Below are positions 31,760 through 40,658 of a stretch of DNA of 64,000 nt, one piece after another. The stretch comes from Symbiodinium natans. Lineage: Eukaryota; Sar; Dinophyceae; Suessiales; Symbiodiniaceae. The stretch covers positions 507,149-571,148 of the forward strand of contig CAJNDS010002127.1 in assembly GCA_905221605.1 (NCBI GenBank), written 5' to 3'. The notes below the pieces were generated by a model that saw only the letters and a program-made list of their open reading frames with translations, had not been told where the DNA came from and made no database searches. The number at the start of each line of letters is the position of its first letter. The first letter of the stretch is position 1. A program made the translations under genes and the position numbers.

Positions 31760-33147
31760 AGAAGAATTTCTGCCGAATTGCAAGAGTTTAACTGGAAACC
31801 TTTTTCTGCTTGGCTTTTGCTTTTGATGCTGCGCTCCATTAAAGGGCGTGTTACAACTTTATGTTTTGCTTGGAAGTGCCAGCGCAGCGAGCGACGGAGG
31901 GAGCGATGAGGGAGCGCTGAGGGCGGGTTTAGGGTGGATGGAGGGTTGAGGTTTATTGAGGGCTTAAGGCTTTGGGTTAGGGTGAAGGTTTGAGGGTTTC
32001 GGGCCCAGGGTTTCGGCTCTAAGTAGGTTTGCTGGCCTCTTTCGAAATAGTCCTTGTGTATGAGGTCAATGACAAGGAGCTCACAGATGTTGCGGCGGCC
32101 GAAGCCCTACACTGCCTACACCCGAGAGTCCTGAACGTCACGAAAGCTAGCTCTGTGGAGCTGGCGGGAGTTGTCGTTTACCCATGCACTGGTATTCACC
32201 TTGTTAAGAAGCTTCCAGGGAAAAAAAGGGTTCCACACCTGCGGAAACCCCTTTATCAGGACTGGATTCACCCTTTGGCAATTTACAAAGTTATTAAAGG
32301 ACAGGTGCAGGAAACCCGCCACCCAATCACCGCACGCCAATGTCAGTATTATACTACCGGTCGTCCCCTAAAGGGTGAAGGACGCAAGAAATGTTCTTCT
32401 GCTTCTGGCGAGGACCTCTGTCAACCGGAGCGCCGAAGCTGGGGCATGCCTGCCATACGAATCAATGGTCGCTGACCGTCTAAGAAGCACTTCGCGCCTT
32501 CAGGCAGAAAGTCAAGGTACACATTGGTCTTTCACCAATCGGGTTCAGAAAAAGGAATACAGTCTACGTCTGCCTGGCTTCACCGTCCACGTCACAACTT
32601 GCTATAGAACAAGACTGACTTCCTGCCTCAGGGTTCACACTCAACCCAAGGACCTGACTGAAGGCATGACTGGTTTCTTGCACCCAAAGCTTTGACCCCG
32701 CGCATGGCTGTTGCTACAACCATACACTGCAGCTAGGCCACTAAGCAGCGCACGGATGAGCTTGGACACCTCCGGCCGCGCACCGGCCGGCCGCGCCTGC
32801 GCCCCGCAACGAATGTGAAGCCTCTCGCATCGCAGTTGATTTTACAGCATTTCGTTTACCTTGGCAGATCGGTGAGTTCGGTGACTCGCCTTTTTGGGCA
32901 GTGCCCTTGTATGGCCTTCTTTCACTGGTAAATTGGGAGCCAAGCTAATTGGCACTGGCTTCATCGTCTTGCAGATTTGCATTCTTGGCTACATCCCGAT
33001 GCTTCCGTTACCGAGTGACAGGTTCGGGACTAGTGTTGTCGTATCTTCAAGTCGCTGGTTTCTTAAAGGACACAGTGACTCACATTGGGGTTGTCCTGGA
33101 GCCGCCTGCCCCGCCTTGTCTTGAATGCTTTTCAGGCAGGGCCATGA
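31760..33147. other. no supported gene (inside inverted segment)
   Basis: A 148-codon frame at 32029-32475 and others carry no motif that I recognise. Telomere-like GGTTTAGGGTGG occurs near 31930. Confidence 0.35.
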
Positions 33148-33188
33148 CTGTGTGTAAGTTGGGTTTGTGCTGTTTAGAAACTTTTACA
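33148..33188 (+). repeat. R-U5 remnant of the copia 5' LTR (41 bp)
   Basis: Bases 33148-33188 match 47947-47987, the end of the 3' LTR, without difference, ending CTTTTACA just before the primer-binding site. Homology stops abruptly at 33147. Confidence 0.85.
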
Positions 33189-33200
33189 TGGTAGTAGAGC
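33189..33200 (+). promoter_or_regulatory. copia primer-binding site
   Basis: TGGTAGTAGAGC directly follows the LTR CA end. It resembles TGGTATCAGAGC, complementary to the 3' end of initiator tRNA-Met, used by many copia elements to prime reverse transcription. Confidence 0.7.
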
Positions 33201-33252
33201 GCTGCCGGAACGCCTTGGCCTAAAGGAAAGAGCCACGTGTTGTGCGTGAAGC

Positions 33253-36200
33253 ATGGCAAGTGGGCCAGCGTCGCCTGACAGACTTGAGCAAGGTCTTAGA
33301 GACGGTAGAAGTAGAGGCCAGGGTGTTGAGACTCCGGGGCAAGGCTCAGACCCATGGGGGGCGTACTTGCAACAGCAGCAGCAAGCCAGACAGCAAGCAG
33401 TGCAGCAGGCGCAACAGTACGTGGGCATGCAGGCACATGCGTGTCAGTTTCCGCCGGTTCCAGCTGGGGGAATTGACAGTGAGTTGTCCTCTGGGGATGG
33501 CAGGAAGACAAGTAGGCATCGGGGCTGTGAGCGCGGTGCGTGCGGCACACAGTCGGCAGTTCCAGTGCATGGGTGCTTGGGGCAAGGCATGGCTGGTCAG
33601 GACGTTTTGGTCCAGATGCAGCAGCTCATCAGCATGATGTCACCACAGCAAGCTCAAGCGGCGCAAACGGCGCTACAGGAGCAACTTGGAATGCAGGCGC
33701 GTGGAGTGCCTGAGCAGTTTGGACCGGTGCCAGTACCTGTAGGACCTAGGCGAGAGCAGTTCATGCCACAAACGTCGGGTGTGCTTCCTGGAGCTGGTAT
33801 GCAGGCTGGCATGACGCAAAGCTTTGAGTCACGAGATGTGTTTTCGCGATCTGAGAAATGGTTGGGTCAGCCTCCTGTGACCCATGCAGAGAAATGGAGC
33901 ACGCGTGAGCAAGAGGTTGCTGGGTTTGCAGACTACGTAGTGTCGCTTCAAAGTTGGGCAGCGCTGGCGAGCGTTGTGTTTGCAGAAGAGATAGGCATGT
34001 GTGTGCGTTGGCCAGATACGATTTGGCAACATTCGTTGAATGAAGAGCAGAAGACACGGTCGGTGAGGCTGTATGGCTTGTTGAAAGCAGCTTTCTTGGA
34101 CCATGCTAGGGCAACCCTCATGATACAGGCGTTCAGCGAAGGTTTGCCACTTGATGGGTCTCTTGCAGATCCAGCCAGAAGTTTGGGGAATGTGAACTGT
34201 GGGTACGAGCTGCTTAGGCAGCTGGCTCAGCAGTTTTCGTTGCGCAGTAGAGCAGAGGCCTTGTCGATGCGGTCGGAACTGTTGCACAGGATATTCGCCT
34301 TGAGAAATTCAGAAATGAATGCAGCTACGATGGTCGGTGATGTGATCAGAAAGATCGACATAGAGGTGTCACGTTACGCCAAGCTGTTGGGCACGCTGCC
34401 AACAGCACTAGACAGGCAAGGGTTGAGCATCGGAGATGGAGACATGCTTGTGATTTTGCTGCGGAGTTTGCCAGAAGAAGCGAAGAAGTACGTTTTGCAT
34501 CACTCGGGAGCAGAAACGTATCAGTCATGTCGGAGTGCAGCTCTTCGTTTTGAGCGTCAGCAGAGACTCTTCTTGGATCTGAACTTGTCACCAGGAAAGA
34601 AGCAACAAGTGTATGAGGTGTTTGATATGACAGCATGGGACGATGACGGACAGTATGAGTGTGCGTGGTCTGAGCATGACGGTGCGTGGCATGATGTGTC
34701 AGTTTCTTCTGCGGTAAGTGCTGAGCGGTGTGGTCGTTGTGGTAGGAAGAATCACAAGACGGAAAACTGTAGCACAGACATGTCCAAGGTGAAGTGTTTT
34801 TCTTGTGGGGAACTGGGACACATCAGTGCGCATTGCAGTAAAGCCCGCGGCTCAGCCTCATCCTCTGGAAAGGGAAAAGGAAAGGAGAAAGGAAAGGAAC
34901 GAGGAAAAGGCAAAGATGGAAAAGGAAAGGATAAAGGAAAAGGAAAGGCAAAGGGCAAAGAAAAGGGAGCAAAAGGTCCTGGAAAGGGCAAGAAAGGAAA
35001 GATGTTTGAATTAGTGGAATCTTTGCCGCCAGTGCCTGAGCATCCGCAGGTCGATGAGGGCTGGGGTGCGTTTGTGTGGGATGAGGGCTGGAGCAACAGT
35101 TGGGATGAGCAATGGGCAGATGAGATCTGGAACGCCGCTGCTGCTGACGAGAGCGTAGGAGAGAGTTTGCAGTTGAGTGCGGTGTTGCCTGTTGAACAGC
35201 CTGTTTGTCTGGAGCCACTCGTGATCGCTGGACTGAGAGCAGAAGCGAGAGATGGGGAATGGTGGTTGCTGGACAGCGGGGCAGGGGTGACAGTGCTGAG
35301 TCTGAAGTATGCAGAGATGTTTGGGGTCTACGTTGATGATTCGAAGAGACAGCATGTAGGGCAAGAGTTTTCTGCAGCGAACGGCAGCTCTGTGCGAATG
35401 CTTGGTGAACGGACGATATCCGTCGAACTCCTGCTCGAGAACGGGAGTGGAGAGAACACGTGGCATGCAGCAAGCATGAATGTTTGGGTAGGAGACACGA
35501 ACCACAACATTATTTCCACGACCATGCTTTGTTTTCGCGGTTGGAGTTTTTCTCAAAATTGTGCCGGGATTGCGCTCGCCACCTCTGCAGGCCTGACAGC
35601 CAAAGAGGTCACACTGTTTGGAAATGTTCCCTGGTTGAGGTTGAAACCACTGTTGAAGCCCTCCCAGGGTTCTTCGAACGAAGTCGAACTTTCCCTCTCC
35701 TCGATATCCGCTGAAGGTGGGGTTCTTGTAGCGCCTGTGACACGGTCGACACAAGCAGAGTTGGCACAGCATCGATTGCAAGGACACACACCGTATCATC
35801 CTGGCTGCAGGCACTGTCAAGTTGCCAGAACGGTCTTTCAGCATCGCAAGCGTGTGAACGGAAGACTTGAAAGTGAAGTCGTGGCAGATTTCTTCTACTT
35901 GTCATCCACGGGTGAAGATCACAGGCAGGTCCGAGCAGACAACCTGAGGGTGTTGGTACTTGTCGAGCGCATGAGCATGATGACTGGTGCTATCTTGACA
36001 TCAGGGGATCTTGTAGCGACGCGTACAGAGATCGTGAAGTGGCTGCGTGAGTTTGGTCTGGAGTCAGGCTCCTCTTCGGTGTTGTTGATCACAGATGCTG
36101 AAGGGGCAGTGTCCGATTTGATCACAGGGGCTTCTGGCGAATTCTCCTTCCAAGTTCGAAAGGCAGGACCCCAGCATCATGAAGCAGTCGGAGTGGCAGA

Positions 36201-38676
36201 ACGTGGTGTGCGCAGGATTAAGGAGTCCTTGCAGACGTTGAGGTCAGATCTCAATCAGGAAGGGCTTGACTTGTGCTACAACCATGGAGGATTTGCCAGT
36301 GCGTTGTGCTACGTGTGTGGAAGTTTGAACAGATTCTCTAAAGCGCACGGGAGTGACATGGCACCTTGTGATCTTGTGCTTGGGAGGCCCAGTCCAAAAG
36401 GACCCTTCACTTTGTTTGGAGCCATAGTCCTAGCAGAACTTCCCCAATCAATCAAGGATCTCGCCCCTAACCTTCCCAGGTTCACCGAAAGTGCCTTCCT
36501 CCATCCCATCCTTGGGTCACAGGCCATCAAAGTTCGAGCGCTCATCCGAGTCGAGGGACAGTTGGTGCTAAAGACATTCGCAGCTACGTCGGTGAAACTT
36601 TGTGTACCCTTGACATGGCGTCTGGAACTTGTTGAGGGCATCGTTGGAACTCTTGGTGGAGGCCCCCAGTTGCCTTCAGCAAGTGAGGAGCGCGAAGTTC
36701 TTGAGCCACCTGTGTCACTGAGAGCCCCAGCGTCAGGTCCTCCAGCTCAGTGGGTGAGAACTCATGGATACACGGAAGGATGCTCAGCGTGTGACAATGC
36801 ACGACATGGGCGTAGGCTGGGCGGTGCGCATACGAGAGCCTGTCATCGGAGGTATGAACGCTGGTTGACAGAGTCCATGGCATCTGATGGTGCTAGAGTG
36901 GCTATGCAGCCACCTTTGGATGCATCACGTGAAGCCGGAAGTGGATCGGCTGAGGCAGGAAGGTCCCAGCAGTTTGAGACCAATGTTGAGAGTGATGAGC
37001 GGAAAGTGGTGTTGAAGGACGAAGGTCGAGAGGAAGTGATGCCGATTCCGGTGGGGATCCCTGCACCAATGGCGGGGCGCCCACCGTCATCTTCTGAACA
37101 TGAACCACGACCAGAGAGAGAGCAGCGCTCAGGTGGAGAGGTGTCGACTCGTGGTGTTGCTTCCGGGAGTACAGGTGATGAGCCAGAGTTGAAGCGTGTG
37201 CGGGTAGTTGAGCCAGCATCACCATCAGCATCATCACGACCTTCACTGCTACAGCGCAGGCCCGCCAAGTCATCCGAGCACATGCAAGTGGACGAGCAAG
37301 GATCAGGCCCAAGGGTACCAGAGCAAAAGGGGGTGAAGAGGCATCCTGATGTTGAGCTTGTTGATCTTGAAGATGAGATTCGAGCCTCAGGACCCCAGGA
37401 GCCGAGACGACTCGAGGGCTTGTGCTGGTCCAGCAACGCATGTGAAAGTGTTCTGCTGAGCGATGTTGTGACAAGTCCGAGCATGTTTGATGTGGAGGTG
37501 AACAGCATTCGATTCCGAGATGGAAGTCAGGACGCGAAGAGTGAGAGTTTCATGTTGGGAGGACGTCGCGTGTTGATTTGGAAGCCTGATGCCGGAGTAG
37601 ACGACAGTACGCTGGAGGAACTGCCGGGAGATCTTGTATTCTCCGGGATGCAAGAGGAACTCACCAACTTAGAGCGTTGTCAGACAGGCAGGGCAATCCT
37701 TGAGCATGAAGTGAAGATCCTGAAAGCTAAGAACCCATCGCTGAGACTTATACCCGCTCGATGGGTTTGTGCCAGAAAGAATCCCACTCGTGTCAGGTGT
37801 CGCATTGTGGCAAAGGACCTTGCACATGGCTCGGCAAGAAAGCAAGGGTTTAGCTCACCAACCCCAAGCCATGATGCCATGATGCTCACCTTGATCTTCA
37901 TGGCCACGCGTGACATGCAAGGTTGTGCGGCAGACATTGGGCATGCTTTCATGAACTCGCCGTTGGACACCAAGTCGAATCCCGTTGTGTTGAAGCTACC
38001 GCTGAGCATCAGTTCGGAAGATGGCCAGGCTATCTTCTTCTTCCTGTATTGCGCATTGAATGGACTGCGGGATGCTTCGTTGGCATGGCTTAAGCTTCTT
38101 TCTTCGTTGATCCGTCCACTAGGTCTGTTGAGTGATGCACGTGAGCCATGTCTCTTTGCGGGTGTTGTGTGGCACAAGGATAGATCAAGCAGAGTGATGA
38201 TCGTATGCTACGTGGACGATTTGCTAATCATCACTGATGATCAGTGGGCTGAAGACTTGGTCTTGAGTGCCATCGGGAAGCGAGTAACCGTAAAGGTGAC
38301 AGGTAGGGTGAAGACATCCAGCCAAGGTGGCGGCATGGTTGAGTTCATTGGTCGGTACATTCGTCGGTGGCCGGGGCAGAGTGCAGTCGAGGTAGGTGTG
38401 AAGCCTGAATACTTGCAATCATGCTTCGATGCGTTTGGCATCCAAAAGGGCACAACTGCCGTTCCAGACCTGGCAGGTCTACTGGAGAAAACAGGTGCAC
38501 CGGTTTTGACGTCGGAGGCCTACAGCAGATTCCGCAGAGTGCTTGGAAAGGTTAGCCTCAAATCAGACGTTAGCGGCCGAATACCGGTCGATCCACAAAT
38601 AGTCCGCTTTGCTGGGGTACTGCGCACGGCTCGGCAGTGCCTGCAGAAGCGGCTCCTTGCTTTGAACAGCTCGTAG
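33253..38676 (+). CDS. copia gag-pol, front part (gag-PR-IN-RT), cut by LINE insertion
   Basis: The ATG lies 53 bases after the primer site. Residues 1-490 are gag. Two zinc knuckles follow (CGRCGRKNHKTENC near 494, CFSCGELGHISAHC near 514), then a Lys/Gly-rich basic linker. The protease has WWLLDSGAGV near 670. Integrase shows an HHCC-like motif (HRLQGHTPYHPGCRHC near 840) and a DDE core with VVADFF, LLITDAEGAV and VAERGVRRIK. A long Pro/Ser/Glu-rich linker precedes RT, which has RCRIVAKDL, the motif-A segment AADIGHAFMNSPL, LNGLRDASLAW and catalytic YVDD near 1652. True copia coding ends at 38553; codons 38554-38676 are LINE 5'-UTR. The frame resumes at 45268. All catalytic residues I can check are intact, which suggests a young copy. 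Confidence 0.9.
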   Translation: MASGPASPDRLEQGLRDGRSRGQGVETPGQGSDPWGAYLQQQQQARQQAVQQAQQYVGMQAHACQFPPVPAGGIDSELSSGDGRKTSRHRGCERGACGTQSAVPVHGCLGQGMAGQDVLVQMQQLISMMSPQQAQAAQTALQEQLGMQARGVPEQFGPVPVPVGPRREQFMPQTSGVLPGAGMQAGMTQSFESRDVFSRSEKWLGQPPVTHAEKWSTREQEVAGFADYVVSLQSWAALASVVFAEEIGMCVRWPDTIWQHSLNEEQKTRSVRLYGLLKAAFLDHARATLMIQAFSEGLPLDGSLADPARSLGNVNCGYELLRQLAQQFSLRSRAEALSMRSELLHRIFALRNSEMNAATMVGDVIRKIDIEVSRYAKLLGTLPTALDRQGLSIGDGDMLVILLRSLPEEAKKYVLHHSGAETYQSCRSAALRFERQQRLFLDLNLSPGKKQQVYEVFDMTAWDDDGQYECAWSEHDGAWHDVSVSSAVSAERCGRCGRKNHKTENCSTDMSKVKCFSCGELGHISAHCSKARGSASSSGKGKGKEKGKERGKGKDGKGKDKGKGKAKGKEKGAKGPGKGKKGKMFELVESLPPVPEHPQVDEGWGAFVWDEGWSNSWDEQWADEIWNAAAADESVGESLQLSAVLPVEQPVCLEPLVIAGLRAEARDGEWWLLDSGAGVTVLSLKYAEMFGVYVDDSKRQHVGQEFSAANGSSVRMLGERTISVELLLENGSGENTWHAASMNVWVGDTNHNIISTTMLCFRGWSFSQNCAGIALATSAGLTAKEVTLFGNVPWLRLKPLLKPSQGSSNEVELSLSSISAEGGVLVAPVTRSTQAELAQHRLQGHTPYHPGCRHCQVARTVFQHRKRVNGRLESEVVADFFYLSSTGEDHRQVRADNLRVLVLVERMSMMTGAILTSGDLVATRTEIVKWLREFGLESGSSSVLLITDAEGAVSDLITGASGEFSFQVRKAGPQHHEAVGVAERGVRRIKESLQTLRSDLNQEGLDLCYNHGGFASALCYVCGSLNRFSKAHGSDMAPCDLVLGRPSPKGPFTLFGAIVLAELPQSIKDLAPNLPRFTESAFLHPILGSQAIKVRALIRVEGQLVLKTFAATSVKLCVPLTWRLELVEGIVGTLGGGPQLPSASEEREVLEPPVSLRAPASGPPAQWVRTHGYTEGCSACDNARHGRRLGGAHTRACHRRYERWLTESMASDGARVAMQPPLDASREAGSGSAEAGRSQQFETNVESDERKVVLKDEGREEVMPIPVGIPAPMAGRPPSSSEHEPRPEREQRSGGEVSTRGVASGSTGDEPELKRVRVVEPASPSASSRPSLLQRRPAKSSEHMQVDEQGSGPRVPEQKGVKRHPDVELVDLEDEIRASGPQEPRRLEGLCWSSNACESVLLSDVVTSPSMFDVEVNSIRFRDGSQDAKSESFMLGGRRVLIWKPDAGVDDSTLEELPGDLVFSGMQEELTNLERCQTGRAILEHEVKILKAKNPSLRLIPARWVCARKNPTRVRCRIVAKDLAHGSARKQGFSSPTPSHDAMMLTLIFMATRDMQGCAADIGHAFMNSPLDTKSNPVVLKLPLSISSEDGQAIFFFLYCALNGLRDASLAWLKLLSSLIRPLGLLSDAREPCLFAGVVWHKDRSSRVMIVCYVDDLLIITDDQWAEDLVLSAIGKRVTVKVTGRVKTSSQGGGMVEFIGRYIRRWPGQSAVEVGVKPEYLQSCFDAFGIQKGTTAVPDLAGLLEKTGAPVLTSEAYSRFRRVLGKVSLKSDVSGRIPVDPQIVRFAGVLRTARQCLQKRLLALNSS
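38541..38553 (+). repeat. LINE target-site duplication, 5' copy
   Basis: GCTTGGAAAGGTT here is repeated exactly at 45255-45267 on the other side of the LINE, inside the copia pol frame. Confidence 0.9.
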
Positions 38677-38789
38677 CTTTTGCTCTTGCTGGCGGTGGGC
38701 ACACTCGCGTGTCTCATTCCGCTGTTCGTCTTCGGTGCGCCTTTAGGGCATTTTCGCACCTCCCCCATTTGCCGCGCCTTTAAGGCATC

Positions 38790-40586
38790 ATGTTCGGCTC
38801 CGGGGAAACCCCTGCGGGCAAACGTCCAAAGCCCGAGCCTTCCTCCGATGTCCCTGCGCAAGCAGATGTGCTGGCCATGGCGAAGGCGCAGTTTGGTGAC
38901 AAGCTTTCTGCCGAAGAGCTGCAAGGCTTTCTCAACTCCATGGCCCAGCTGCGGAGCCAAGGCTCCGGTGCTTCCTCCACATCGCCCAATCCTTCAGCAG
39001 TTCCGCAGATTGTAAAGATCGAGGCCGATGAACTGCAAGCAAAACAAGAAGTGGAAGGGGCCCTCAATGTTCCTTGGGAGGATCTTTCTGAGCCACAAAA
39101 GCACGCCCTGCGTGATAAGGACACCAGGGATTTTGTGCTTCTCCTGGCAAATAGTGCCACGCGTGGTGGGTTCTTTTTCGACAAAGACAAGCAGTCCTTT
39201 GAGCGTGTGGCCATGATGCAGCTCCCAGAGCGCGAGGCCATGCAAACGGACTTCGATGAGATTGCAGAGCTTGCAGTCGAGGACACCATCAAGCAGGCCC
39301 TCATTTCCTTCCACAAAGACACCCACGTTCGCGACCTTCAAACCTTGTCCCAAAAGGTCACGGATGCGATGGCAGCCCAGCACGATTGCAACCGCATCTT
39401 CGGCTCCAGGTTGAACCAAGTGGAGGACCGCTTGGAAATTCTGGAGGCAGACGTCGCGCGTCGCACACTCCTTCTGAGCCAGTTGCCTCCTACGGCGTCC
39501 ATCGGCAATTTGAAGGCCTTCGTCAAGTCGTTTTGCAAGTACGACGACCTTCAGGATATGGTCACCCATAGCTACAGCTCGAAACATGCTTTGGCAGTAC
39601 TCCAGTTCATTCGGGCCCAGAGTTGTCATGATGCGTATTCGCAGTTCCAGAAGCAATCCTCACTTGGCAAGCTCCCGAAACTGCAGTACAAGGTCGAGGG
39701 TAAGGAGGAGACGGTGCCTGGCAAGGAATTGCGTCTGGAGAAATACCAGCCGCAGTCGAAGCTCCTCGCGATGCTTCCCATCAAAACCATGCATGCGCTC
39801 CTGTTACGACCGGAGTGCCCGTTGCACGGCCAGGGTTCCATCATCTCCAAGGCCGATTTCGGCCAGCTCATGTTTCGACCCAAGGACTCGAAACAGCAGG
39901 ATGTGATCTGCCACCTCATGACCCGCTTCCACAAGGGCAGTGAAACTTTGTTCGTCCAGGAACTGGGCCTCGTGCAATCCATCTTCGACTATGCTCGCGC
40001 CAATTTCATTGGTGAGTTCAACCAGCAGTTAGCGGATACTACTTCGAAGTGCCGTGCGGTGAAGTTGGCTAAGTGTTTGGGAGGCACGCGAGCTCGCGAA
40101 GTCAGTACGTACCAACAGGTTCTGCATGACGAATCCCCTCCTATGCATCCTTTGTTCGTGTTTGCGCTGACCGACCAGCAAAGCAAAGTCCTCCTACGAC
40201 ATCCCAACGCCAGCATTCTCGGCGATTTGGCATATAGCACGGTCCTACGCAGTCAAGGCCGTTTGGCTCTCAACCCACAAGTGAATCTGGAGTTGAGGGA
40301 TGACTCATGGGCAAAGGAACAGGAGGAGAAGCGCAAGGCCAAGGAGATCACCAAGAAGGAGTTGGATGAGGATGACGAGGAGGCCGCCCAGGAGGTCAAG
40401 AAGAAGGGGAAAGGCAACAGTGGCGAGGCTCAGCAAAAGCAGAAGGCAAAATCCAAGGCTAAGGCGAAGGCTGCCAGAAACCCGGATTGGCACGCGACGG
40501 GTGGCGTTTGGGCTCCCGGTGGCGGCTGGTCCTACTCCAAGGGCAAGGGCAAGGGCAAGGGCAAGAGCAAGAAGGGCTGGTGGTGA
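38790..40586 (+). CDS. LINE ORF1 protein
   Basis: This 598-residue protein starts at the first long-frame ATG, 236 bases into the LINE. The N-terminal ~60 residues are Pro/Ser-rich. Residues ~90-240 are charged and helical, with a probable coiled coil around 190-230 (HDCNRIFGSRLNQVEDRLEI). A globular middle follows, then a very Lys-rich C-terminus ending KGKGKGKSKKGWW, suited to binding RNA. No RRM or CCHC knuckle was recognised, unlike many LINE ORF1 proteins. By position it should coat the LINE RNA. That is knowledge of LINEs, not shown here. Confidence 0.75.
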   Translation: MFGSGETPAGKRPKPEPSSDVPAQADVLAMAKAQFGDKLSAEELQGFLNSMAQLRSQGSGASSTSPNPSAVPQIVKIEADELQAKQEVEGALNVPWEDLSEPQKHALRDKDTRDFVLLLANSATRGGFFFDKDKQSFERVAMMQLPEREAMQTDFDEIAELAVEDTIKQALISFHKDTHVRDLQTLSQKVTDAMAAQHDCNRIFGSRLNQVEDRLEILEADVARRTLLLSQLPPTASIGNLKAFVKSFCKYDDLQDMVTHSYSSKHALAVLQFIRAQSCHDAYSQFQKQSSLGKLPKLQYKVEGKEETVPGKELRLEKYQPQSKLLAMLPIKTMHALLLRPECPLHGQGSIISKADFGQLMFRPKDSKQQDVICHLMTRFHKGSETLFVQELGLVQSIFDYARANFIGEFNQQLADTTSKCRAVKLAKCLGGTRAREVSTYQQVLHDESPPMHPLFVFALTDQQSKVLLRHPNASILGDLAYSTVLRSQGRLALNPQVNLELRDDSWAKEQEEKRKAKEITKKELDEDDEEAAQEVKKKGKGNSGEAQQKQKAKSKAKAKAARNPDWHATGGVWAPGGGWSYSKGKGKGKGKSKKGWW

Positions 40587-40658
40587 CTAGGGATCGCTTG
40601 TGCGTTTTTCCTTCTCCGCTTTCTGCCGTTCTTTGCGGTTTTCTGTCCTGGCCTGCCG

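Noticed and set aside
33296..38453. Many minus-strand frames opposite the copia gag-pol
   Set aside because: They are shadows of the strong plus-strand frame with complete copia motifs.
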